From: Siphonodentalium dalli
Taxonomy: Eukaryota; Mollusca; Scaphopoda; Gadilida; Siphonodentaliidae
Direction: 5' to 3'
Assembly (NCBI GenBank): GCA_032622095.1
Contig: CP136067.1
Span: 41,459,549 to 41,523,548, forward strand
Length of the DNA: 64,000 nt
Shown here one piece after another: positions 1-10,200 of this stretch. A model generated the notes under the pieces. That model was not told the DNA's origin and made no database searches. It worked only from the letters and a program-made list of their open reading frames with translations. A program made the position numbers and the translations under genes. Position 1 is the stretch's first letter. Each line of letters begins with the position of its first letter.

Positions 1-470
1 CGGAAGGGGACAGTGGCACAAGAATTGATAAACCTGTTTACCGCAGATTTCCACAAAATTGATACACGTTCTTGTTTATGAAACGAAGAGTCTAATAGTG
101 TGATTTCAAGATGGCAAAAGTGGCGCCATTTGAGTCAGGGGTGCACGGTAGGGAGAGGGGCACCAAAATTCATAACTCTTTTTAAAGGCCGATTTCCACC
201 AAATTGATGCCCATCCTTTGATATTTAATAGTGTGACTTAAATGGGGGGTCGCTTGGGTGAGAGATGGGGAGGCACTAAATTTGATAATAATTTGTTTAG
301 TTGCCGATTACCACCACACATATACGTAATCATCTCCGTGATATCAGGAATCTAATGGGTGTGGTTTAGATATGGGAAAAGGGGCACCGTTCGAGTCATT
401 AATGTGGAAGGGATGAGCACCAAAGCTGATACAAATATGATTGGAACTAATTTCCAGCAAGAAGGCACAC
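1..470. repeat. degenerate tandem repeat, about 4 units of 120-145 bp
   Basis: A phrase resembling CCGATTTCCACCAAATTGAT recurs near 41, 180, 303 and more weakly 448. It is followed each time by a stretch ending near TCTAATAGTGTGRTTT and a G-rich GGGGCACC segment. The units are clearly diverged. The array enters from the left edge, so its full length is unknown. No coding potential is seen. Confidence 0.6.
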
Positions 471-1200
471 TATACATGTAACAGTGATGAGAATGTTTTA
501 GTCACCAATATCAACAACAGTTGTATAAAGTTATCTCAATATAATTCGTTCTATAAGGAGTTTTTGACGTTCACATTTCACAGCCTCGACATGTGGTGAC
601 CTAATTAAGTCACTAATGAAACAATTACATCTTCTCAACTGTCATTTGAATGGGGACGGGAATCAGGACATTCATACAGTGAGTTCGCAAAACAGATACA
701 TAGAAGAAAACATTATAAGTATACTTATCATTATATTTAAGAGATGCATATATTCTTGCAAAATGAGGGACCTTGGATCGTTAGAGGATGGCATGTTAGA
801 CTGGGTAATGTATTATAACACAATTGAGTCTGTTACATTCAAGATATTTTCCGCAAGATAGATACAAATTGTCAAGAGAGATGGAAATGCGTTGAAGACC
901 CATTCGCAATAGTGGTGACAGTGCAGTCAAATATAATTTCTTCTGATATAAAAGAAAACAGTCAGTAGCACACGACTGTTCAGAATCCTCCAATACTGGA
1001 AGCTGACAAGGGTATATCACACGATACAGATAATATTTCTTTCATTGTTTTTATCAGACTCATAGCCTAACATAAACAACTTAAAACCCCGCCCTATGTC
1101 GGTTACATGTAGCTGATATATATAGCAACGTTTATTACGCCACCTGTGGTGTATCTAGCTGCTGAGATTTTGATAATGCGTGGTGGACAGGGCGAATGAA
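471..1200. other. no recognisable feature
   Basis: Short open frames here are 70-80 codons, AT-rich and show no recognisable motif. I see no repeat or structure I can support. Confidence 0.5.
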
Positions 1201-1204
1201 TTAT

Positions 1205-1430
1205 TGTGGGGCTTTTATTTATAGAGTTGGAAATTCCGTTTATTTAAAAGTCGGAACTACGCGACCAGTAGGCCAAGTCCAGTAAAACGGTTCGTTATAG
1301 GTGCTGGTTGTTATTGTTATTTTAACGGAATTCTGAGTTGGTCATTCGCGAAACCAATATATTTTATATTCTATAATTAAAACCGTGGGTATATAATATA
1401 TGATCCTCTTTATGGATATTGTAGGTAGGT
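1205..1430 (+). repeat. dispersed repeat family R1, copy 1
   Basis: The segment shares long stretches with copies at 2,580-2,720, 30,425-30,560 and 35,055-35,480. Common blocks are ACGGAATTCTGAGTTGGTCA, AACCAATATATTTTATATT and a following ATAATATATGATC. This copy also carries the upstream block about 'AAAGTCGGAACTACGCGACCA', shared with the 35-kb copy. Class unknown. Confidence 0.6.
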
Positions 1431-1488
1431 AAATTTCGCTAAAGCGGTGGGATATCTTGCAAGACAACACATTTCGGTTTGCGCTATA

Positions 1489-2182
1489 ACTGCTCAATGT
1501 TTTAAGGTGTTACACAACGTCTGATAAAAAGAGTTCTATCTGGAATATTCACACTATTTTTTCAGAGAACATGCATAGAGTAAACATAGTCCTATCGGAC
1601 TATCGTAAAGTAGTTCCGTTTAATTCGGGATTAATTAACCCTTAGACTGCCGAAACTGCCGACAATAAATTCGCTTGTTCGTGTCTCCCGAAAATAAAAC
1701 TTGCCTGTTTAGAGGTCCCATTTTCGTGGCTAATGGTGATAGAATCACAATTTTTCAGTCAAGTTCATGGATAAATTACATTACACTTAATCGGCTTATG
1801 TCCGCGGCCATAAACCTGCGTTTTGATAACAATTTATTTGAGACAAACTGTTGCGCGGGTATCAGTCGGCGCTTATCGGTTGAAGTTATTATGATCGTGC
1901 AGCCTGCACGTGCAACAAGTGTTCAAATACAACAGAAAAAAAATACTATGTCAAATAAATAACGTGATCAATGGACAGACAAGTTTCATTTCCGTGGGAC
2001 ACGAAAAAGCGAATTTAATGTCGTCAGTTTCGGCAGTCTGAGGGTTTTAATTAATCTCCTTTACGATATCCCGATAGGACTATGTTTACTCTATGTTCTC
2101 TGAAAAAAAATGGTGTGAATATTCCCGATAGAACTATTTTTATCAGACGTTTTGTAACACATTAAAACATTGAGCAGTTAGC
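1489..2182. mobile_element. fold-back element (R2) interrupted by a TTAA-type insertion
   Basis: A left arm of about 120 bp (1,489-1,608) and a right arm (2,065-2,182) are inverted copies: CTGCTCAATGTTTTAA pairs with TTAAAACATTGAGCAG, and AGTAAACATAGTCCTATCGG pairs with CCGATAGGACTATGTTTACT. The spacer is largely occupied by a second element with its own inverted ends (1,639-2,046). This looks like a non-autonomous fold-back transposon with a later insertion. Confidence 0.65.
1639..2046. mobile_element. piggyBac-like MITE nested in fold-back R2
   Basis: Ends are CCCTTAGACTGCCGAAACTG and its near-perfect inverse, each flanked by TTAA (1,635-1,638 and 2,047-2,050; two extra T at the right end). 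TTAA target sites and a CCCT terminus are typical of piggyBac-type elements. A 95-codon open frame inside has no recognisable domain, so the element appears non-autonomous. Confidence 0.6.
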
Positions 2183-2579
2183 GCAATTTTCTGAAATTTC
2201 GGACTATTTCGTCTATAAAAATACGATGAGCAACTGAAAATGTTTTTCAACATTCTGGAAGGGGTATATGTTCATGGTATATATGTTTAAAATTTCACGC
2301 ATAAACTATGACAGATAACAAAGTTATAATTAGTTTTATAGGCCCACCATAAATCCCCTATAATAAACGCATGCGGCCGTAAGCACATGGCTTTGCTGTG
2401 GATACTTTCGTTCCCAGCATGCATCATTCTCGCTATCTGTAAAATGTCTATGAACAATGGCTGTGCCATGCACTCTTAGAGCTTTGATCCGCATTTAGAA
2501 GCATTCTGGTGTGGCGAATGAGAAACCTGCAGTAATTTATAAGCCGTAGTTCATTGTAATAATTTGAAGAATTACTTGT

Positions 2580-2720
2580 CTTAACGGAATTCGGAGGCGG
2601 TCCATTCATGTAACCAATATATTTTATATTATGATTTATATTTATGGCTAATAATATGATCTTGGTGGCGTTACCATTTCTGACTATGGTTTTCTTGTTT
2701 TAAACTGATAATGATTGGCC
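2580..2720 (+). repeat. dispersed repeat family R1, copy 2
   Basis: Shares with the other R1 copies the block ACCAATATATTTTATATTAT, then 'ATGATCTTG' and 'TACCATTTCTGACTATGGTT'. Truncated relative to the 35-kb copy. No coding potential. Confidence 0.6.
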
Positions 2721-2995
2721 ACTACAACACCATGGAGAGATGAGCAACAGGGCATTTATTAAAAACATATTGACCAAGACTATTCTCTATTCTCACCACA
2801 TGCATGTCCACAGTATACAGCAGAGGGTATCACCTCAATTTAACCTGAGCAACGCCGGGTAACCCTGCTAATGTGTTTATAAATATATATATAGGGGAAC
2901 AATGACTGTGATGCTTGTGTTGTGTAAACAGTGCGTGACACTATATGCCACAATTATAGCAAGTCTATTTCTTCGTAAAACGTTAGACTTTATAA

Positions 2996-3244
2996 CCCTT
3001 TCGTAACTGGAGATTCCTGAAATTTTGCGAAAGCCGTATGCCAATGCATGCTCTTATATATGCGAGTCGCCCATATAGGGCGCCTCGCATATATAAAACA
3101 ATACATTGGCCAAACAATATTTACCTTGACATTGTCAGCCAGTGCGTCCTCTTATATATGCGAGGGGAGACTCGCGTATATAAGAGAATGCACTGGCATG
3201 GTCTTTAATGTTGCACAAGCGCAACTCCCGTCGTGATGAAAGGG
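2996..3244. mobile_element. piggyBac-like MITE with two internal hairpins, copy A
   Basis: Termini CCCTTTCGTAAC and the inverse GATGAAAGGG, flanked on the right by TTAA and on the left by ATAA. Inside are two hairpins built on CTCTTATATATGCGAG with its inverse CTCGCATATATAA. A better preserved relative lies at 35,622-35,978. No coding capacity. Confidence 0.65.
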
Positions 3245-3249
3245 TTAAG

Positions 3250-3690
3250 ATTGACTTAACACGTCATGTCGTCTCATCGAACACACCCCGCAGGCATTTT
3301 GATGTCGGAAGGAAATGTCCAATTATATTCTTCCGCACATAGTTCTCGTATTTGAGACATGAGCAAAATAATTGTCCCAACAACAAGCCAAAATGTGTAG
3401 AGTGTAAATATGGAAGGAGGACACTCCAGAATTGTGAATTTGTGTTCACACGTCATTCCCAAATCATTTTAACCCGTATGTGTGGGCAGATTAAGCAATG
3501 TCGCGCGCGCGTGTTCCCACACAAAGCTGGCAATCAGTGGATTCTACGAAGAACCAAACTTGAACGAGTTTATGGTGCATGTTATTTAAAGAACCAGATA
3601 TTTAGTTCCGTATTCGGTTCATTGTCGTCTGGACTCCGTTAGATATAGATATAGATATAACTATATATAACGCGATGCGAATCAGGTGAT
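3250..3690. other. no recognisable feature
   Basis: Overlapping short open frames on both strands (61-96 codons) show no motif. A short (GATATA)n run lies near 3,640. Confidence 0.4.
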
Positions 3691-3694
3691 CACG

Positions 3695-4200
3695 TAGATC
3701 ATGCCATGGATCTCTACTCTGGCCAACGCCCGTATTAGAGATCATATTCCACCAGTACAAAACTGGAAACTTTTTGAAGTTTTGACAGGGAACCTTATAA
3801 AGTCGAAAAAATAACGCTGCCAATATATTTCTTAGTTATTACCTGTTCCTTAATAAATGTACTTCACTGCAGGAGAAGGTCCCAACAATTTAATGCTTTT
3901 CTGTGACTTTTGTGAGGCGATAACGCAATAAACATAACATTATTTACCCAGGAAAAATTCTATATAATTGTATATTAAGCGACGCAAAGCAACATCGCTC
4001 GCAAAGTCACTTTAATCGTTAACATTTGAGTTGGGACCTTTACCGTAAGGAACAAGTAATACCTAAGAAATATATTTCCTGCGTTAGTTTTCGACTTTAT
4101 AAGGTTCCCAGTCAAAACTTCAAAAAGTTCTCAGGTTTTTTACTGGTGGACTATGGTCTCTACGGGCGTAAACCAGAGTGGAGATTCATGGCATGATCTA
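3695..4200. mobile_element. long-TIR MITE family M1, copy 1
   Basis: Inverted ends start TAGATCATGCCATGGATCTC and finish GAGATTCATGGCATGATCTA. The inverted similarity continues inward for roughly 200 bp on each side. Two further copies lie at 13,615-14,061 and 14,737-15,240. The terminal TA may be the target duplication of a mariner-type element; this is inference. Confidence 0.7.
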
Positions 4201-4351
4201 ATGGTCAATCATACTTGTATAGCGTTAAATTCCAATTTAATCAATACTTGTCCCATAAAAGGCCATCTAGGTTAGCGAAATTAAATTGCATAACTGCCAG
4301 TAACCTGTAAATGGTCAGCAAATGATCAGATACATATCAGCCCTTGGCGTA

Positions 4352-5062
4352 CAGTAATGCTCTAATTAATCGACTCCTTAAACACAGCAGAATTATGGGT
4401 AACTTTTCAGGATTTAGTCGGAAATATGGCTTGTTGCCATTCATCGGAAAGCTCTCACTGAGAGCTTTCCGATGAATGGCAACAAGCCATATTTCAGACT
4501 AAATCCTGAAAAGTTACCCATCATTCTGCTGTGTTTAAAGACACGGATTGCCTTGGTGGTGGGTATCCTGTGAAAATATCTCCACCCGTCAAAAACCGCC
4601 ACAAACAGAAAGAACATCAAAATGTAGATAGACTTTGTCCGTATACAAATAAGAAATATCGCATAAACAGTATGTTATGGTCATATGTTTGACCATTGTT
4701 ATGTAAACAAAAGCATAACAAGTTACTTTTCTGGTGTTTGTTTATATTATGATGGTAAACATAAAGAGCGTTCTTTGTTGGTGGATACCTGATATGGAAC
4801 TAACAAAGAGCGTTTATGCCATGTGTGTCTGATTAGCCAGTAGCATTGTGCTGTCTTCTGTAGCACAATCAGGCTCTTGTTTGGGTAAAATATAGTTGGT
4901 CTTTATGATAACATGCTGTGTACGCGATGGCCATGGCATATATGAACGGAACTGTATGCGTTTAAAAGTTTTTCTGTTTACGGTGTTTGGAACAAATATG
5001 AATATTTTCGACAATTACGGCCGCACGTGCCTTTAAGGAGTCGATTAATTAGAGCATTACTG
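4352..5062. mobile_element. palindromic TA-flanked MITE (family M2), copy 1, split by an insertion
   Basis: The left half runs from CAGTAATGC through a near-perfect hairpin whose centre is at about 4,458 (GCTCTCACTGAGAGC). The mirror half is interrupted at 4,539-5,036, then resumes with GGAGTCGATTAATTAGAGCA and ends GCATTACTG. Both ends touch TA. Two other copies (30,010 and 56,986) lack the interruption and show the intact layout. Confidence 0.8.
4539..5036. mobile_element. TTAA-type MITE nested inside M2 copy 1
   Basis: TTAA occurs at both junctions (4,535-4,538 and 5,033-5,036). Removing the intervening sequence restores the M2 palindrome arm. The ends are imperfect inverted repeats: AAAGACACGGATTGCC against AAAGGCACGTGCGGCC. 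The roughly 494-bp body has only short open frames, so it is non-autonomous. Confidence 0.75.
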
Positions 5063-5084
5063 TACATCTTGATCATTTAAATAT

Positions 5085-5410
5085 TTGGATTAATGATGAT
5101 ATGGGCTTATTTCAGAATCAAATAAGTCTAATATCCAACGGAACAACGGATATACACAATAAGTCCACTATGTGCTTATTCCAGAATCAAATAAGTAAAA
5201 TAAAATAACCAATGTAATATTTAGGTCCAATATGAACCTATTTGGATATCACGGACCACAGTGAAAACACATTATAAAGAGCGCACATCTTGTGCAACAT
5301 AACCTCGTGCAAATAGGTTCATATTGGACCTAAATATTTACATATGTTCATATTGGACTTACTTGATTCCAAAATAAGCTCACGTTGAGCTTATTTTAAT
5401 TGCTTTTTTA
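5085..5410. repeat. inverted-repeat cluster
   Basis: ATATTTAGGTCCAATATGAA (from about 5,217) is mirrored by its inverse at 5,311-5,338. A phrase CAGAATCAAATAAG occurs twice in the left part, and a small hairpin AATAAGCTCAACGTGAGCTTATT-like structure closes the right part. Probably a small fold-back transposon; ends not resolved. Confidence 0.5.
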
Positions 5411-6060
5411 TTTATTTAATTAAATTTGTTTAAAAAAAAATGAAATACGAACGCCATTATAACCTCCACCAGGGTACCCCGAGTCACCACACCAGATTTG
5501 ATTGAAATTGGTCCAGGGGTCTTGGAGAAAAACATGAACAAAAAGACAGACCAATTGACAAACAGACATATCATACTATATAGATAGATTACATAAGGGT
5601 TCACGCACTCTCTCTCTATAGGCTATATATAGTTGGAGTGTTACAATTGACATCTGTACTCGATCGTTTAACCCACTTAAGTGTATAATTGTGGTCCAAT
5701 ATAAGTATATCGTGATGCATATATCCGTTATATAATTGCATTGCTCTCGAAAACAGGACGTATCTGCAACGCACGAAGTCGAGGCTTTAATGGTGAAGCA
5801 CCCATACAGCACACCGACTCCGTGCTACTGTATATACAGAAAACATTATATTTCCCATTTAAATTGACATTATATCCTACAACAGCGCTGCTGTTTGATG
5901 AAATAAAGTAATGATGACCTCCGTAATATGGTGCTTGTCCTGACGATCTTAAGAAGACGCCCCATTTGTGAATTTAAACAAAATATATCTCAATTCAAAT
6001 TATCAATTTGAAGGCAAGACCATTATAATATCCTTTATGACTAAAGTGTGCTATATATAG
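5411..6060. other. no gene recognised
   Basis: The first 200 bp resemble low-complexity dispersed sequence with an A-rich edge. Two minus-strand open frames of 62 and 78 codons have no recognisable domain. Nothing else can be supported. Confidence 0.35.
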
Positions 6061-6093
6061 AGGATATTACTTTGTTAGTTTGATATTAGCCCC

Positions 6094-6172
6094 GATATCA
6101 GCCCGAAGTAACCTCATATCAGACTGGGACCGAAGGTCGAAGTCTAATATGAGGTTACCAACGGCTGATATC
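6094..6172. repeat. hairpin (fold-back MITE remnant)
   Basis: GATATCAGCCCGAAGTAACC is mirrored by GGTTACCAACGGCTGATATC around a short loop. The pairing covers about 32 bases on each side with few mismatches. Flanking GATATTA/TAATATC may extend it. Confidence 0.6.
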
Positions 6173-6333
6173 AGGCCCGCCTATAATATCAAAACAACCA
6201 AGTGATACCATATTTATTAATTAAATCGCCTCTTAGTAACAGTGTAAGATCGACAACACCTTCAAATTAGTGATGTCGCAAAAGTTTATATCTGCACATT
6301 ATTTAGCAGTGAAGTATATATAGAGTTACAACA

Positions 6334-6425
6334 TTTGGTGATGTCGTAAAACGATATTACTCGGATTGGTGATGCCGTAAAACGATATTACTCGGAATGG
6401 CGATGTCGCAAAACGATATCGCTCC
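6334..6425. repeat. short tandem repeat, about 31-bp unit, 3 copies
   Basis: The unit TTGGTGATGTCGTAAAACGA plus TATTACTCGGA occurs three times in succession with a few changes. A diverged fourth copy lies near 6,266. Confidence 0.75.
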
Positions 6426-6529
6426 GTTTAAGGGCAAATTGGAGCGATATTCACATAGTTCGATAACAGGCAATTATGGGTAAAACTGTCGCATCTAGTT
6501 AGTAAAGTACTAGAACAACACATATCACC

Positions 6530-7110
6530 CTCACTAAATGCGAAAAAAAGTTGTTTAATAAAACCTAGATTTTTTTAGGCAGTCATTTGAGAGTTTGACA
6601 GAAATATTTGCAAAATTCTGACTGAATTATTTAGCTTATAAGAATCGAACTATGGACTATACTCTGTCTACTATCTGAAATCATGAATGTCTGCGATAAA
6701 ATATATCAAACAGTTTTCATTGCATTTTTTTGTTTTTTGGTTGCCATTTGCATAAAACAAATATTATTCAACCACGTTTGCAGTAACCTAGCAGACCCAA
6801 CACTCAATACTGATTCACATTTTCAGACATTATGTTGTTTTATAGTGATCGTTCCTCCAAAAAATAAAATAGTTCTGCAAATAGCCACCATAAAAACTAA
6901 AATATTCAAAGAATAATGTTTGGTTTATTTTCTCGCGGAGAGTTATGCTATCAGATAGTAGACAGAGTATAGACCCTAGTTTAATTCATAAGCTAGATAA
7001 TATTATGCGTTTTTTTTCTCGCAACTTTCAAGCTCCCAAATTACCGCCTAAAACAATGAAACCACTTAAAAAACAACAACACATTTTTTGTTTGCATAAT
7101 TAGAACATAC
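6530..7110. mobile_element. inverted-repeat element (M3), copy 1
   Basis: TATACTCTGTCTACTATCTG near 6,658 is mirrored at about 6,951-6,971. Weaker inverted similarity extends outward on both sides (an AGCTTATAAG/CATAAGCT pair). The right half and following sequence to about 7,220 resemble 53,770-54,075, which defines a dispersed family. No transposase. Confidence 0.5.
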
Positions 7111-7221
7111 ATTATGATGTTATTCTGATGGTAAATAGGTGTGGTTACAGCACTGTAGCATACATATGTTATAAAGGATAATGATTTTTTTCCTTCAAAT
7201 TGATAGTCTGAAGTTGAGATT

Positions 7222-10200
7222 TAGTGTGATCGTTGAAGCTGAATTATGGGGATCAACCCGGTAGAAATTGGATACAAGCTGATTTTGGTGTTATTCGACG
7301 CGGAAAAGCTTCAGGAACAACATATCCAAAATTCGCAAAAATCCGCTCATGGGAAAATTCAGGATCCAAAATGGCGTAAAAGATGGCCGCCAAATGAATA
7401 ATTTTCCAGTCAATCCCCATTGATACGCAAACCCACAGTGAATATGGAAAAAATCTCACCAAAACGGAGTCCACATTGATAGTAACATGTCACAACATTT
7501 ATAGAGAAAATTTGGTTGTGAATTGGGACAGACTTCTGTCCATATAACTGCCGAATTCGATAAAATTATACTTTTCAAGTTTATATTTTTCTAAGACAAC
7601 AGTCAATTATATTTACATACCATACCTGTCTGGTATACATACTCATCTTGGTATCGTGCGCACCGGTAAAGCCACAGGAACAAAATATCCAAAGTACAGT
7701 GAAATCCGCGGATGGACAAACATTTCAGAGCACTTTCAATTACGACACATGTTTGACTCTGAAAGTCCGTTTTCATCAATTTAAGTAACTGGTTACATGG
7801 ACGAATTTATGTGCTTGATTTGTCCATATAATATACTAGAACTGCGATTTGTAAGTGCATAGTAGCGAATAGTATGATAAACAGTTTATGTGTACTACTG
7901 AGATCTACATAAGCTGGCTGGAGATATTGGTTGGTTCTACAATAAAGAGCATTTACTACATAACACAAGTTATATGTTATAAGCTTCCCGGCAATGTCGC
8001 ACTGTAATACAACAAAGATAATTTGTTACAGAACGCGTGCTATATGCATGTTCTCATATATGCGCATTATATGTATCGACTAGCGGCTGCTTATACGTGT
8101 AGCTTCATTGCTTGTATTATCTCATTTCGGGTTATGTATGTCCAAGTAATTTGCAACAGCACTGTGTTGAAGGCTTATAACTTGTCTCCTGTTGAAACAT
8201 AACGGTGCCAACGTACGCAGAGAGCTGTTACTATACATATTCTATATTTCTGTCATTTAATGTATTGTCAATCCATATATGAATTGGTCTTGTATTGAAT
8301 ATAGAGTCATGGCAGTATTTTCCGAGCCGCAAGAAGTTACGCAATTTCGGGATGACGTGTGTCTTATGCCCATCTTGTTTTGATGACAAACCTCCCGTCA
8401 TCGTGTATAAGAAATGCATGTGGCATTGATCAATTTCTGTGATAAACGTGAGCTGCACAACCTGAAAGATTATTTGAATGGGCGCTATCAGATGACACCA
8501 GTCGGTAAAGCTCTTGTCCATTCGGATTGCCGTATATATTTCACAGACACAAAAAAGGCGACAAACGTTAGGTCGAAATAACTCCAAACAAAAAACTGAG
8601 ATCTGGAGTGTTGCCATTTTATTTCAAGACAGACTATATTTTCTGTGTATACGCCTGCCACTATAGACCTTCGACGTCCAGACATGGTTGAAATGAATGC
8701 AATAAGTGGTTTATACAAAGCCAATGGAAGTAGAGTAATTCCTATAACTGCTGTGGCTGGGTCTCAACCATTGTTGAAACTCGAGGAATGTTTGAGAAAA
8801 TATCAATCGTTGCTTCTTGAGAAATCTCCGACAGCAAAGTTGTGGGTTCAGTATATGGAATATGTACAAACGTTGAAGAATTCCATTGAATAGAGAGGAC
8901 AGAAAATCTCGCTACTGTGGGGCAAATGCTCAATCTATTTGCCGTAAACTGTCACGCCAACTATACCAAGAACTGTCGACTGTATCTCCAGCAAATATTG
9001 TAACTACCTAATAGCACATTTGGCTGTACAAATGTTTCGAAAATGGGTTTCATGCTGTACGTAGGAGCAATAGATTATGGGCAGGATTGTCAGATTTCAT
9101 AATAGAACATGTCAGTATGCGTTCTATCAAAAGCAGATGAGGGCTTTCAAGAGGTAGATGAATGACCAAATATGTGGATATATAGCATGCATAGATGTGC
9201 CGAGATGCATTATGCTATGACAGAATTAACCAAACTTGGACACACCAACAGTGAACAGCACGCTGAGTTTTGGGCGACTGGTAGGAGCAAACGTGATTTA
9301 GGTAATTTAAACTATGCTCCATGTCGTCTGTGTTAACATCTAGTGATGGGGACGGTGTTAGCTGTACTGATTCTGAACATGTTGGTTTCGAGATCCACAA
9401 AAAGCTCAACAGCATAAGTATCACATGTCAATTCTCTATCAAGAGGAAGGATGAAATAAAATCTCTTGACCATTTATATCTTAGAATCAGAGTCGATAAT
9501 GATCGAATGCAATTCAATCCAACTGTGCCATTTTCACGATTGATAGCAATTACACAACGCGAGGAGGACATGGGTAAATATTTTTCATACGAACTGACAC
9601 AATACCAACATCACTATTCGTGCGAAGAGGAATTTCGCAACAGCCCAACTAGCTAAAGTGTTGACTGATTCTGTCCAGGGTTGTGATCTGCCGGAGTAAA
9701 CCATCGCTGTTATCGATGGTGGGGCTCTTCTCCAACGAGTTATGTGGACAAAAGAATGCACATATGCCGGTATGTTAAGCACGTGCGAACGGAATATGGA
9801 GTTGGCTGAATCTTGTTCGATGGTTATGGAAATGGTCCATCGATCAAAGACCACGAACACCGAAGGCGAAGTTGGAAAACAAGTGCAGATGTTCAACCCA
9901 AAGACCACATGGATGCTCATGTGAATCAAGAGACAATTCTCTTAAACAAGATCAATAAGAGTCAGTTTATTGATTTGTTGAGTCAGCTACTCAACGCAGA
10001 TGGTCAAATAATATACAAGAGTACAGGAGACGCGGACACATTGATAGTTGCCTCTGTCATTAAATTAAACACGCATGTCATTCCAAAACAAGGGAGTGTG
10101 ATTGCATATGAGATCAATATACTGGTTCTATTGATGTATCAATGGACATAAAATATGGAAGATGTGTACTTCCTTTCAGAAGAACGAAAAACAAGAAAAA

